From assembly GCF_040954645.1 (NCBI RefSeq), contig NC_092803.1:120547961-120611960 (forward strand): 64,000 nt of DNA. The letters are read 5' to 3'. Positions within the stretch are counted from its first letter, which is position 1. Each line of letters starts with the position of its first letter. Below, piece by piece: positions 53,603-64,000 of this stretch. The notes beneath the pieces are model-generated. The model searched no databases, was not told the DNA's origin, and was given only the letters and a program-made list of their open reading frames with translations. The position numbers and the translations under genes are program-made. The stretch is from Diabrotica undecimpunctata (lineage: Eukaryota > Arthropoda > Insecta > Coleoptera > Chrysomelidae).

Positions 53603-56600
53603 CTACAAAAATATTAAGAAAAATTATATTTTTTATGTATGTTTAGACAAATCGGTAAAATCTAGTGATATACGAAAATATCTTGCACAGAGTCATATAA
53701 TGAGAACAGAAAATGATGTAACATGAGGGAAACAAACCGTTAAATTAATTAATAATTTATATCAGAGTTAAATTTAGATATTTACTTTCGGTTAGAATTT
53801 CAAGTAGGTCAATAAGAAAGGACATGATACATTTTAATATTTTTTAAACATGATATATTTACGCATTCTATTGTTATGTAAACCGACCTTGGAGACTTAA
53901 TATTTAAATGGTACTATTTTTGAAACAACAACAAGAATTTAGAACAAACTACCGCATAACTACAAATACTACTGCAGACTACAAAGAAGTCCCGCATTGT
54001 AAACCTACCTGTGGAGTGTTTTTTTTTTTTTAGAAAAGAGTGTAGAGTGATGTATTGTATGACAGAAAAATTCCACGAAAACAATTATATAAGATCATCG
54101 TAAGACAAGCTATGGTCTGGTCTGGTGTGGTACGGTATTAAATTTTAGACAGTTAATAGGAAATGAGAAAAACGAAACCATGTTGCGGAAGTATAAATGT
54201 GACACCTACACTAGAGCGATAATTATAAAATAATAGATTGATCTAGCGGTCAGGTAACGACCTATAGAGTGAGTTACACCGAGATACAAGCTTCATCTCT
54301 TGCCATACTGTTCATCCATAGATCAATCTGATACGCCAGCGTACGACAATCTAAGTAGCAGATCCATTTAGAATTTAAAGCTATTACGTTAACCTTTTTC
54401 TATTCAGTGTCTTAAAAACACAATGTTTAGAATAGCGCCAAAATATTGATGGTTTTTGAAAAGATATTACAGGCAAACAATGAAGACAATTACATAAATT
54501 ACATATTTTGCCTTAACATAACAATAAAAAAAACTTTAAAATATTTAGGTGTAGAATGTGAAACAGCATTAAACAAAATAAAACTGCCAACAATATCGAA
54601 CAATATCGAAAAAAGAGTCATTGCAAAATATATTACCGATGTGTACAGTGAAACTATGAAGTCCCGTTACAAAGAGAGCTAAACAGGCATTTCAATTAAA
54701 AATAAATCAATACAAAACAACACAGTGTTTACAAAAGCAGACAAAGGTAACACTACTATTGTTATAGATAAAATAGAATATAACATGTAACAAAACAATA
54801 CAATTTTTAAATAATCAAAATCTTAAAACAATAAACAAAGATCCGATGGAAAAGTATCAAAAACTAAAAAAATTAATGGGAATAAGCCACAATTTGAAGT
54901 TTAAAATAAGTTTAATGACGTTTCAATTTCCACGTCGGAAATCGTTCTCAAAATAAAAACATTAATTTTATGTCAAAGATAAATTTTTTATAAGTTGTTC
55001 ATGAAAAACTTACCGCTTAAAGCTTTGAGATATTTTCTACTTACTGTCAAAATTTGAAGCAAATCTATGCATATAAAAAAATTCTGAGTAAAAAACTGTC
55101 ATATACTGGACTATAACTAATGTTTGACGTTTCGATTTCCACTCCGGAAATTATAATTATAATACATATTTGGGTTAGCTATTTTAAATGACTGCCCTAT
55201 GTACCCTATATTTAGTTTTTCCTTATTCATTTCCAATCCATATTCCTGCCCTTCTTCAGTCTAATAAAAATTGCTCTACTTAGTTCAGTTGTAAGTACAA
55301 AATCGTCCGAAGACGCTACCTATTGATTTATGTGGTAGTATATTGAGCCTATAGTGCCAATGCTACTTCCTTTAAGAATGCAGTATACAATGGATTACCT
55401 TGCCAATATCTTTGTTGATATTAAAGCTATGAGAAAGATGCCCTCCTATTATACCTCTTCTCTTTTTTCCCTAAGTTAATGGCACTGGCAAAGCCAAAAG
55501 GCCAGTCATCTAAAACTCTTCTCTTAGTTAGTAGACATTGAGTTAGTTAAATAGACATTGAGTAAGCCTGAAAGAAAATTTTTAGCGGTTAATTAAGTTT
55601 ATCTTAATTATCCACTAACTCACCCACTAATCCACTTCGGAAATCATTCTCAAAATACTTATTACGATATTTATTTATAACAATATTAACAATAGTAAAA
55701 TTCTCAGAATACGAAATCGAAACGTCAAAATAAACTTATTTTAAATTAAAATTGTGGTTACATGTGGAAATATACAATACTAGAGATATGAGTTATAAAT
55801 AGAAAACTTTAAAGTGCAATAAATGCAGTAGAAATGAAGCAGCTGAGAAATATAGCTGAAAAGAAGAAACCGATTAGGGAAGAAACGAAAATGTCAGAAA
55901 CGAGTTAAAACAGGAACCAATAGAAAAAGAAAACTGAACTGGTAGGGACACATAAATAGAATAGACGAAAATTAATTAATATAGGAAGTGATAGAAGCCA
56001 AAAGACAGGGAAGAAGAAGAACAAGTAGGTCTAGAAAGAGGTGAATGAAACAGATCCAGAGAATCTGGATAAAAAGACCGGAAACATTTTAACAGATTAA
56101 GGAACTGAGGGGAGGTCCGAATGAGTGGAAGAAATGGGTAAAAGATGGACCCCTCTTCTTTCACTCTTTCTAATCCTATAAAAAGAAATGTTCAAGAAAA
56201 ATTTCTTGACAAGGTTAATCTCTCATTACTACACTACATATAGACTTAGCCATGGAATTATTTTTTAGTATCGATTTGAAATCTTAATTTTTGATCTTCA
56301 TATGAAGTACCTTTCTAACTTTGGACATCCCTGCGCAATAATAGTTAAGGAATCTCCTGGATCTTTGTAATTTAGACACCATCCAAGGTCGATTTCTTTA
56401 AGGTTATGGCATCTGCCTAAATGCCTAACACCTTCAGGAGTTATAGAGCACGATTTCCAACAACTCCATGCGGAAAGCTTCCTATTATATTCTACTGCAG
56501 TTTGTACTATTTCATCTAATCTTTGGAGTTTTTGACATAAATCTAAAACAATAATTATTTATGCATACACTAGTCAAAAGTGCAATATTTATATGCTTAA

Positions 56601-58768
56601 TCAAAACGGTCAAAATAACTGTCAAAGTTGGAATGTATTTCAAACTTTGTGTGGAAAAATTGGTGATTTTTTTGGTGGTTTTTTGTAAGTGGAACTTTGT
56701 AAATAATTACAAAATTTATATCAAAAAAAGTGTAGACATAAGTTGTGCATGTTGAGAAAAGCAACAAGTTCTTTGGCGAAAGACACTCGAATATGCGGTA
56801 TACAATTCAGGATATCCGCACTTTAAAGAAATAAACTACTATCGAGATGGAGATTCTCCTGATTGGGGTAAGAACCTTATAGAGGTAGTTACATAGTGAT
56901 GGAATGGAAAATTAACTTCCGAGGATTTGGCGATCAGGATAGCGATATGGAGATGTATTTTAAAACGTTGTGTAACCGTGATGTAACGGGTGATTTAAAA
57001 ACAAATCAAATGCAACAAATAGGAGTATAGGTAATCATTTTAAATAATTCCAATAGCGAAAATCAATTAATATACGATCACTATAATATTAAGAACTGGG
57101 AAAAAATAAGTATCGGTATAAACATCAACAAACGACCTTAGCAGATTAAGGTCCTTAGGACCTTAACAATTGATACACGAACAAATGCGATATAGGAGGG
57201 TGGCACGCGAGTTTAAACCACCATCTTGCACAATTACATTCGGTTATCAAATCCCTAATCACAAGATCTAAAAAACAGACATATGAGGAACATAAGAGCG
57301 AGGAAATGCACAGCTTTAAGAAAAAATGGCTTCTCCACGTCTACAATTGAAAAGCACAGAAATTTCGTAACAAAATCAAATAGCCAGTAGAAGAAGAAAA
57401 ACCAGTTGGTAAAACTACACTCACTATATCAATTGTTGTCGTCCTACAATAAACTTTTTGTGTTTTTGTGAGTTATAAAGGGATCAGTATATTACACTCA
57501 AACCAATTCGTAACTTATACTTTTGTACACCAAGAACGTAAATGCCAAATAATATTGGCGTAAATACTTGTATCAGTACCCTTTAGTATAAAAACTAGAA
57601 GAAATCTAAATATTCATATACTCATACGAGTACGAGTAGTCTTATAAAATAATTGGAATAAATGTGGAAGTACTTTAAGAACATAATATCAAAAATTGCA
57701 AACGAAACGAATGGGATGAAAAAAGAGAAACCAGAAAATCAATCACCCTAACACAACGAACAACAAAAAAAAGAAAGAAAATCAAATAATAAATGTTACA
57801 AAAGAAAGCAACCGAAGATGGATTAGCGCTAGAAAGTAGCGCTAGAAAGAAAATACTTTCTTCCTAGCGCTAAGCTAGCTCTAACAAAGAAAAGAATATA
57901 GCAGTTACAAAGCAAGCCAGAAAAGATAAAAGGAATTACGACATAAATGATATGCTGAAAATGTCAGAAAGAGCATCAGGATGCGATCCAGCCAATGCGC
58001 CATCTTTCACTTTTGACTAAGAAACACAAGAGCACCCAATACAAAAATAAGAATTTACAACACAATAATCAAATCTACGATACCATAAGCATGTGAAAAT
58101 ATAATACCACAGATTTGTCATAGAGATGGATGCTAAATACGTTCAAAATTTACAGAAGATTTAACACCTACACTAAATGGAGAAGAACGAAGAACAAACG
58201 AAGAAATAAAAAAATCTCTATAATGAAGTAACAACATTGCTAAGCAAATAAATACTACAGAAAAAGGCAGGAATCAGATTAGAGTCGTAACAGGCTTCTT
58301 AATTGGACAAGCGTTTGGTAATCGATAGCTACACATAATGATGGGGTTTCACGGAAACGCAGGATGCAGACTCTGTGGCACAGAACCTGAAACAGTCTAC
58401 AATTATTCTCGAGACTACAAGGCACTAGATCGTAGGCGGCAACCACTCTTTGGGGATTACCAAGTGACCACACAAATATACGATACTCATTCACACAGAC
58501 CTGTAATGAGCTATATAAAAAATAAACAAGATACAAATGTTAGGTTAGGACATACAGAAAGAGTAGGAAACAAAAGAGTAACAAACGTAGACGAGCTGGA
58601 AAAATCAATGTAGAAGAAAATAAGTGGCAGACCAAAACAAATAGGTTGAATAAAAATGAATAGTTGAAAAAACGATAAAATAGGGGACCACGGAAAGAAA
58701 TAATAATAAATTATATTATTATAATATATAATAAATAATAATATATTATATATATATTAAATAATAAT

Positions 58769-58838
<70 letters not shown>

Positions 58839-59473
58839 AATAATAATTCGGAAATAGAGAAGTTTATAATTTTGTAATTTATAAGATTATATTTTTTAAC
58901 TTTGAACTTTGGATATACCGGGGGTCACCAATGAGGAAGTGCTGAGAAGGATGGGTCGAGACAAAAAATTGTTGAGAACAATAAAAGTACGAAAGAGTGC
59001 ATACCTTGGACACATACTGAGAAATGATAAATATAGTCTTCTGCAGGTCATCATGCAGGGTAGAGTCGATGGCAAAAAGGGAATAGGTAGAAAGAGGCAG
59101 TCATGGCTGCGAAATATTCGAGACTGGACAAACATGACTGTAGACGAATTAATCCACGTTGCAAAAGACAGAGAAACTTTTAGAAATGTGGTCGCCAACC
59201 TCCGTCAATGGGGACAGCATAGGAAGAAGAAGACGATATTTTGTAAATATTGCATAAACTTAATATTATATTATATTATTATATTATTATATTATTAATA
59301 TATGATCATACCTAAATTAAGAACTTCTAAATTGGGGTTTCCTTGTAAAATAGCAATTACTTCATCATCATGAATATCAGTTGAAGATAGGTCCAAGGTA
59401 ACCAATTTTTGTAAATCGCTCAGCAAGGGTCGTTCTAACAAATTCCAGCCTGATGTATATCTTAAACGTAAGT
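53407..59473 (-). CDS. FBXL4: FBXL4-like F-box/leucine-rich-repeat protein, three internal exons
   Basis: On the minus strand, exons 59473-59312, 56542-56311 and 53602-53407 join in phase (1+2 nt, then 2+1 nt) to about 196 residues of leucine-rich repeats. Conserved pieces: 'LVTLDLSSTDIHDDEVIAIL', 'NLKEIDLGWCLNYKDPGDSL', 'TSCKELKHLDILGSRNITG', 'LKLLELCYSFCITQNE'. They match the FBXL4 C-terminal LRR array as I recall it ('LEELDLGWCPTL', 'LQQLDILGTRMV'). In vertebrates FBXL4 is an SCF substrate-recognition subunit that restrains mitophagy at the mitochondrial outer membrane; the same role here is inference. The F-box and N-terminus lie right of the window. The terminal exon of roughly 20-30 residues was not found; a transposon sits just downstream. 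Confidence 0.82.
53603..54445. other. FBXL4-like intron, no recognised feature
   Basis: AT-rich with no coding or repeat signature that I can name. Confidence 0.35.
54446..54880 (+). mobile_element. Penelope-like element N-terminal fragment
   Basis: Frame 54,446-54,682 precedes 'NTVFTKADKGNTTIVIDKIE' at about 54,720, the DKGN motif found before the RT domain of Penelope-like proteins (compare 21,000). RT is absent. Confidence 0.6.
54881..55775. repeat. Inverted Penelope-like terminal sequences
   Basis: GTTTCAATTTCCACGTCGGAAATCGTTCTC near 54,918-54,950 recurs as GACGTTTCGATTTCCACTCC near 55,128, and in part at 55,635 (CCACTTCGGAAATCATTCTC). The opposite orientation is at 55,726 (CGAAATCGAAACGTCAAAAT). 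The 54,889 and 55,765 ends are inverted relative to each other ('CACAATTTGAAGTTTAAAAT' against its complement). Confidence 0.55.
55800..56175 (+). mobile_element. LINE C-terminal scrap
   Basis: Broken frames: 'RNRKLINIGSDRSQ'-like, 'EAKRQGRRRTSRPRKRWMKQ' and 'EWKKWVKDGPLFFHSF' near 56,150. The basic R-G-R-R-P-x-K-R-W core is the usual end of these ORFs. Confidence 0.55.
56311..56542 (-). CDS. FBXL4: FBXL4-like exon (second in window)
   Basis: Acceptor TTGTTTTAG and donor AG|GTACTT on the minus strand. 'LCQKLQRLDEIVQTAVEYNR', 'EGVRHLGRCHNLKEIDLGWC', 'DSLTIIAQGCPKLE': regular leucine-rich repeats. Enters with 2 nt and leaves with 2 nt of a split codon. Confidence 0.83.
56543..58269. other. FBXL4-like intron, AT-rich
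   Basis: No gene supported. A 64-codon hydrophobic frame (56,561-56,755) has no motif. Near 57,825-57,880 TAGCGCTAGAAAG and a diverged complement form an imperfect hairpin. Confidence 0.35.
58270..58620 (+). mobile_element. LINE C-terminal fragment, RNase-H-type
   Basis: 'RVVTGFLIGQAFGNR', then frame 58,338-58,613: 'MMGFHGNAGCRLCGTEPETV', 'ALDRRRQPLFGDYQ', 'YDTHSHRPVMSYIKN'. This is the Cys-containing segment after RNase H in R1/Jockey-like LINEs; the expected later Cys/His positions are eroded. Confidence 0.65.
58772..58834. repeat. (TA)n microsatellite
   Basis: TA run preceded by irregular ATAATA repeats. Confidence 0.95.
58900..59235 (+). mobile_element. LINE 3' end (GAAGAAG-tailed family)
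   Basis: Frame 58,909-59,298: 'MDIPGVTNEEVLRRMGRDKK', 'KSAYLGHILRNDKYSLLQVI', 'GIGRKRQSWLRNIRDWTNMT', 'NVVANLRQWGQH', then an AGGAAGAAGAAGACG tail. Open to the stop but 5'-truncated. Confidence 0.75.
59312..59473 (-). CDS. FBXL4: FBXL4-like exon (first in window)
   Basis: Acceptor CTTCTTTTAG, donor TTTAG|GTATGA on the minus strand. 53 codons: 'LRLRYTSGWNLLERPLLSDL', 'QKLVTLDLSSTDIHDDEVIA', 'ILQGNPNLEVLNL'. It enters with 2 nt, so at least one more exon lies upstream, right of this point and probably outside the window. Confidence 0.82.
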
Positions 59474-60180
59474 CTAAAAGAAGAAAAAAGGAAATTTATT
59501 TATTTGATATCTGGTCAAAAATCAAACAAGTAATTTTGATAGATAACCTGATTAAATTAAAAAATTGCAATATTTTCATTAATTAATAAAGTATACACGA
59601 TATAGGGTTGTTGGTGAAGTATCCTTAACCTTTACTGGCATATAATATTAATATAAACAAGTACTAAACGTACGTAGTTTAGGATAGTGATCACACATTA
59701 GGTCTAAGAAAAATACATCAAAATATTAATATGTGTAAACATCGGAACAAATCACCAATATTAGAAACAAAATTAAAGATAGAAAAATTACATGACTCGA
59801 AAAAAAAAACTAGTCCTAATGAGTCCAGATTAGGGCAAAGAAACAAAAATTACTTAAAAAGATGATGAAGAACATTATTTTTCCTACACAAGACAAAAGT
59901 GTCAATCAAACAATATTTTCTTAACAAAGATTATTAAAATATCCACAGTGGGATACAATAGTATTATAGTAAGAAAGAAGAAAACATTAAAGATAGAAGA
60001 AAGAAGACAAAATTCTCGGAAGAAATGGAACATTATTTTTACGAATTATATAAATAGATCTGAAGATTAATAAGAAGAGTAAGAATGGAAATGAAAGTCA
60101 TGATAGATACATACATACAAACATACTACCAAATATGAATGAACAGCAATTGGAACATAATTAACGCAAATAACAAAAAA
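59474..60180. other. FBXL4-like intron, no recognised feature
   Basis: AT-rich, purine-rich in places (59,900-60,080), without open frames of note. Confidence 0.35.
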
Positions 60181-62220
60181 CAAACTAAAAAAACTCTAAG
60201 AAAAGTTAAAATGGAATGAATTTCAGCAAAAACGGAATTGTAAACCAGGAACGGAGAATGGGCATTATTATGCCTCTTTAATAAAAGCGAAAAAAATTAG
60301 CCAAATAACTATGGAGCAATAAAGCTGTAAGTACCATTCCAAAACTCTTAAATTAGCATTTCAAAAGTAATGAAAAATAAACTAAGAAAATTGTTTACTT
60401 ATCAGACAAACAAAAGAGATTCAGAAGTGGAAGAACCTGAACGATGCGGTATTTGTAATTAGAAAAATATCTGAGAAAGCAATATAAATACAACAAATCA
60501 GCATACCTACGTTTTATAGACATAAAAACACCATCGGCAGCGTAGAATTATCAGAGGTAATACACCTGCTATAACAACCAAGTATATACAACAGATAAGT
60601 ACTGTTGAATATCATAAACCTGAGAGTTTAGAATAGAATAGTAGAATATATATGTACGAAATAAAATTATATATAGAAACAATAACATTGAAATAATAAG
60701 TAAAATTGGATAGTCATGCTTATTAAGTCCACTAATATTTATTCTAATATTGCATGAGATGATAAAACAAGTAAAAAGAAATAGATTTTTACGTCAATAA
60801 ATGTCTAAAAAAATTGATATGATATAGTAATATTTCTACGAATACCCAAACTTGGTAATAACGATTAGCACTCGTAAACTTAAATTTTCTTTCGAAAATT
60901 TGAAATTTTCGAAAGTGGTTCCGTTCCGTAGCAAAAAATGAAGAAAAGCTGATGCAGTTTTATTTCAGTCATGGTCAAATATAGCAAGTATTAGCATGAC
61001 GTGGAATTAAAAAAAATGGACAGCCAAAGGAACTTCAGGTGCCATAAACGTGTTATTAAAGCAAATAAGCTTCGAAAACAGCGACGGATGCACCAATTTT
61101 GACTATTTAGCAATATTAATATATATCTTTATATGATATAACAGCAAAAACCTGTTAATAATTAAAATTATTTCATTACATGTGATATTATTACAATTTA
61201 GTATTTTATGAGCTGTTTCTATTGTCAATTCCAAATAGCCTATCACTTATTATTCATTTTTTTTTGTTTCTTATTATACTTTTTAGAACTTTCGATATAA
61301 AAATTATTAAAATTTGACCTTTTCCCAACTGTTCAGACCAAGTCCAAAAAAAATTATGCAATTTTCGGCAAATTCATTTAATGAAAATATTTACTTAAAA
61401 TCTAAATACCTTGGGGTTAAGTTATGAAGTGACAGTAATATTGAGCAAGAAGTGAGGAAACAAGTGATAAAAGCAAGGAAAACAGCGATATTCCTCAACG
61501 ACATGATATATAGAAAAAACACATATTACAACAACAACTATAAACAAATCCAGCCCGTGATAACGAACAGTAGCAGAAACAAGATGTGAAACTAGCACAA
61601 CATGAAAAATTTTTAAAAAGAAATGAGATTTCTCAGAATAATAACAGGAAAAACACTGATGGGCAAAATAAGGAGTAATGATATCGGAAGCATGAGCAGG
61701 ATAAACGATAAATTAATGTGTGGATTCAAGAGAGGAAGAATGGAAGACGCATACTAACAGAACTTCTTCGTGTAGTTCCTTCTCCTATCGGAGGTTGGCT
61801 ATCATCACAGCTATTCGTACCTTATTGGCGGCTGCTCTAAAAAGATCTACTGAGCTGCAACTATACCGCTCTCTTAGGTTTCTCAGCCAGGAAATTCTTC
61901 GTCTTCCTATGGATCTTTTACCCTTGATTTTACCTTGCATTATGAGCCTTAATATTTCATATTTCGCACCTCTGGTAATGTGGCCTAAATATTCCAGCTT
62001 TCTTGTTTTGATGTGCTTTATGACCTCGCAATCCTTTTGTAGCCTTCTTACTAACAGAACGGCAGAAACGAAAATAGTAAGAATAGCACGAGCAAGTCAC
62101 CAATCCAAAGAAGAAACAAAGGTTGGTCTAGAGAGAGACGGAATGAAAATCTTCCAACAGCGGAAGAGGCAACATGGAAGAGTCTGGTTGAAACCATATT
62201 GCTTAACATCCATATTTTAA
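60181..62220 (+). mobile_element. Degenerate LINE carrying a nested LINE
   Basis: In order: RT finger ('NNYGAIKL'), 'ERCGICN'-type motif region (60,430), 'LLSPLIFILILHEMIKQVKR' (60,725), 'KYLGVKL', 'NIEQEVRKQVIKARKTAIFL' (61,400), 'MRFLRIITGKTLMGKIRSND' (61,625). After the nested insertion come 'TNRTAETKIVRIAR' and a damaged C-terminus. Heavily mutated. Confidence 0.7.
61752..62060 (-). mobile_element. Nested 5'-truncated LINE with 12-bp target-site duplication
   Basis: TACTAACAGAAC at 61,752-61,763 is repeated exactly at 62,049-62,060. The 285-bp insert has its CTTCTTC tail at the left. On the minus strand it encodes 'RKLEYLGHITRGAKYEILRL', 'IGRRRISWLRNLRERYSCSS' and 'RIAVMIANLR' then stop. 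It is of the same family as the 27.8-kb copy. Confidence 0.85.
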
Positions 62221-63130
62221 AATCTATGCACAAAATTCAGATTATCATGTGACGATGGAGAGCCAATAAAATTGTTACTGTCCGAGCAATTTTAAAGACC
62301 GCATCTTTAAATAAATGATACAGTGATGGCCCAGACTAAATCAACCGTTTATTTTGTTTCTCAAATCTTCGTGGTAATCAATGCGACGCTTTAATGTATT
62401 GTTCCAAGCTTAATTAAATGAACTACCGTCTTATTTCCTTTACTCTCTCTGTATCTAGGTGTCACCTTAGCCTGACACCTAGATACAGAGAGCCATGTTA
62501 AAATTAAGGGTTGTCTCGAGTATCAAACACCTGGTGTATCCAATGTCGTTAACGCCGCCTACTACAGGACATTTTTTGCCCTTCTGAGGCGCTTTCTTCT
62601 GCACATGACGTTAAGTACATCTGCAAATTAATAAACGACAGTACAAGAAACTTTAATATCGTCCAAAGATCCAAGACAACCGTTGTCCACTCCAGAAATA
62701 CCGATGGCAATAGTGGAGTAAAACAATATAATAATGTGATAAAAGCATTTACTTCTGCTAGGATCTAAGAAAGGCGATAAATACCAACGGCTGAAAAATA
62801 TTTACCTTGGTTTTTGTGTGGAGTGCCTGTACCTTCTTTAATGACAGAGTACAGGTTACACAAAGAACGGTACTAGGCTCGGGCTTCAGTCTGGTAGAGG
62901 TCTCTTGGTCGGGGCTCTTATTACAGCTCAAATATAAAGAATCAGTTAGAGAAGTACTGAAGAGAAAGGGACGAGAAGTTAGAAGATAAAGAGAAGAGAA
63001 GTTAGAATATAAGAGAAGGGAAATATTTGGGCACCACCCTATTTTTAGAGGAACAGGGAAACCTTAAGACATATAGAATAAGATAACACGAAAGGTAAGG
63101 TACAGTTAAGATAATCACGCGAGAATAAAG
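62221..63130. other. Unassigned sequence with a hairpin
   Basis: No gene supported. A 60-codon frame (62,807-62,989) is unrecognised. It contains the hairpin at 62,445-62,492. Confidence 0.4.
62445..62492. repeat. Perfect 20-bp inverted repeat, 8-nt loop
   Basis: CTCTCTGTATCTAGGTGTCA, loop CCTTAGCC, exact complement. Confidence 0.85.
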
Positions 63131-63136
63131 TAAACC

Positions 63137-64000
63137 GTGAGAGAAAAGGTATTATTATTGTGCGGTACACACTTAATATTTCGACACATATGCACTGTTT
63201 ATATGATTATAGAGTCATCCATGGAAGAATTTATAAGAAGTGCGAGGAACAAATATCAGACAGACAGTTCGGCTTCATTAACGCAGTGGGTACCAGAGAG
63301 GCACTTTTCGGAGTACAGGTACTGATTCAAAGATGCAGGGACGTTAACTGCGACGTATACGCGTGCTTGATCGACTATGAAAAGGCATTTGACAGAGTTT
63401 AACATCAAAAGATGATAAACATTTTAAAAGAAGCAGACCTGGATGACAAAGACCTCAGAATAATTTCAGAACTATACTGGAATCAGACCGCATACATGAA
63501 AATTAACGGAGAAGAAACAGATCACATAAAAATACTACGCGGAGTTAGACAGGGATGTATTCTATCGCCGTTGATATTTAATATGTACTCAGAAAAAATT
63601 TTTAACGAGGCTCTTTACGGAATAGACGAAGGCATCCTTCTAAATGGTGAAAGAGTAAACAATGTTAGATATGCCGACGACACCATGGTGATAGCAGACA
63701 GTTTAGAGGGACTTCAGAGGCTAATGGACAGAATAAACGAGTACAGTCAACAGTACGGACTAAACATTAATACCCACAAAACCAAACAAATGATTGTCAG
63801 CAAGGAGAATATAAATGGGGCTCATCTATACATTAATGGGACGCAGATAGAGCGAGTAAAACAGTATTGCTACCTGGGAACTATTATAAACGAACAGTGG
63901 AGCAATGTACAGGAATTAAAGTGCCGCATAGGAAAGGCAAGAACGGTCTTTAACAAAATGAGCGCCATCTTCAAAAGTCACAACATATCCCTGGATACAA
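63137..64000 (+). mobile_element. LINE reverse transcriptase, nearly intact, runs off the window
   Basis: 'GRIYKKCEEQISDRQFGFIN', 'GTREALFGVQVLIQRCRDVN', motif A 'ACLIDYEKAFDRV', then a TAA where a Gln codon (CAA) is expected at about 63,400. It stays open to the end of the window: 'ILRGVRQGCILSPLIFNMYS', catalytic 'VRYADDTMVIADS', 'YGLNINTHKTKQMIVSK', 'RVKQYCYLGTIINEQWS'. Only one stop in about 285 codons, so it is the best-preserved catalytic RT here apart from the FADN copy. Confidence 0.85.

Noticed and set aside
57820..57880. TAGCGCTAGAAAG inverted repeat
   Set aside because: Arms differ by an insertion and the sequence is locally repetitive; too weak to report as a structure.

Overview
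The window is animal nuclear DNA, most likely from an insect with a large, repeat-rich genome; a beetle is plausible but unproven. The evidence is AT-rich sequence, short exons with GT..AG borders spread over tens of kilobases, pieces of three animal genes, and dense debris of LINE, Penelope, LTR, mariner-type, hAT and pogo elements. I see no rRNA or tRNA gene and no CRISPR array. Exons were assigned by reading frame, splice sites, phase and remembered family motifs; no database search was run.

Three host genes are supported. (1) The last two exons of a Runt-related transcription factor (+; 1215-1358 and 5469-5962), ending in the Groucho-binding pentapeptide VWRPY; the Runt domain lies upstream of the window. 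(2) A complete coding sequence for a PPIL6-like divergent cyclophilin (+; seven exons from 12616 to 43031). Its 1,224 nt join in phase into 407 codons plus a stop across about 30 kb of transposon-filled introns. (3) Three leucine-rich-repeat exons of an FBXL4-like F-box protein (-; 59312-59473, 56311-56542, 53407-53602). PPIL6 and FBXL4 are convergent. The 5' exons of FBXL4 are outside the window, and its last coding exon was not found.

Layout: 1-6 kb Runx tail with a CR1-like LINE in its last intron; 6.6-11.4 kb LINE pieces and an A/C-rich, G-poor coding remnant split by a small inverted-repeat element; 12.6-43.0 kb the PPIL6-like gene; 43.3-53.0 kb a tandem repeat, a second rosa-like (DD41D) mariner, a pogo-like pseudogene and a Tc1/mariner-superfamily element with DD82E spacing; 53.4-59.5 kb FBXL4-like; 60-64 kb LINEs, including one inserted inside another and a nearly intact reverse transcriptase running off the right edge.

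Inside the PPIL6-like introns lie a hammerhead-ribozyme element (15.77-16.10 kb), a hAT remnant, a Penelope element cut by an LTR, a giant foldback (about 23.9-26.5 kb) flanked by TA microsatellites, a rosa-like copy, a mariner, a DNA transposon of unrecognised family (33.70-34.91 kb) and a second large inverted repeat (37.83-41.43 kb) opened by LINE insertions.

The least ordinary signals are two minus-strand hammerhead cores 168 bp apart inside an inverted-repeat element, resembling animal retrozymes or Penelope-linked ribozymes; the giant foldback with a 40-bp palindrome near its centre; and the unclassified 1.2-kb inverted-repeat transposon at 33.7 kb. The host genes show no evident functional link to each other.
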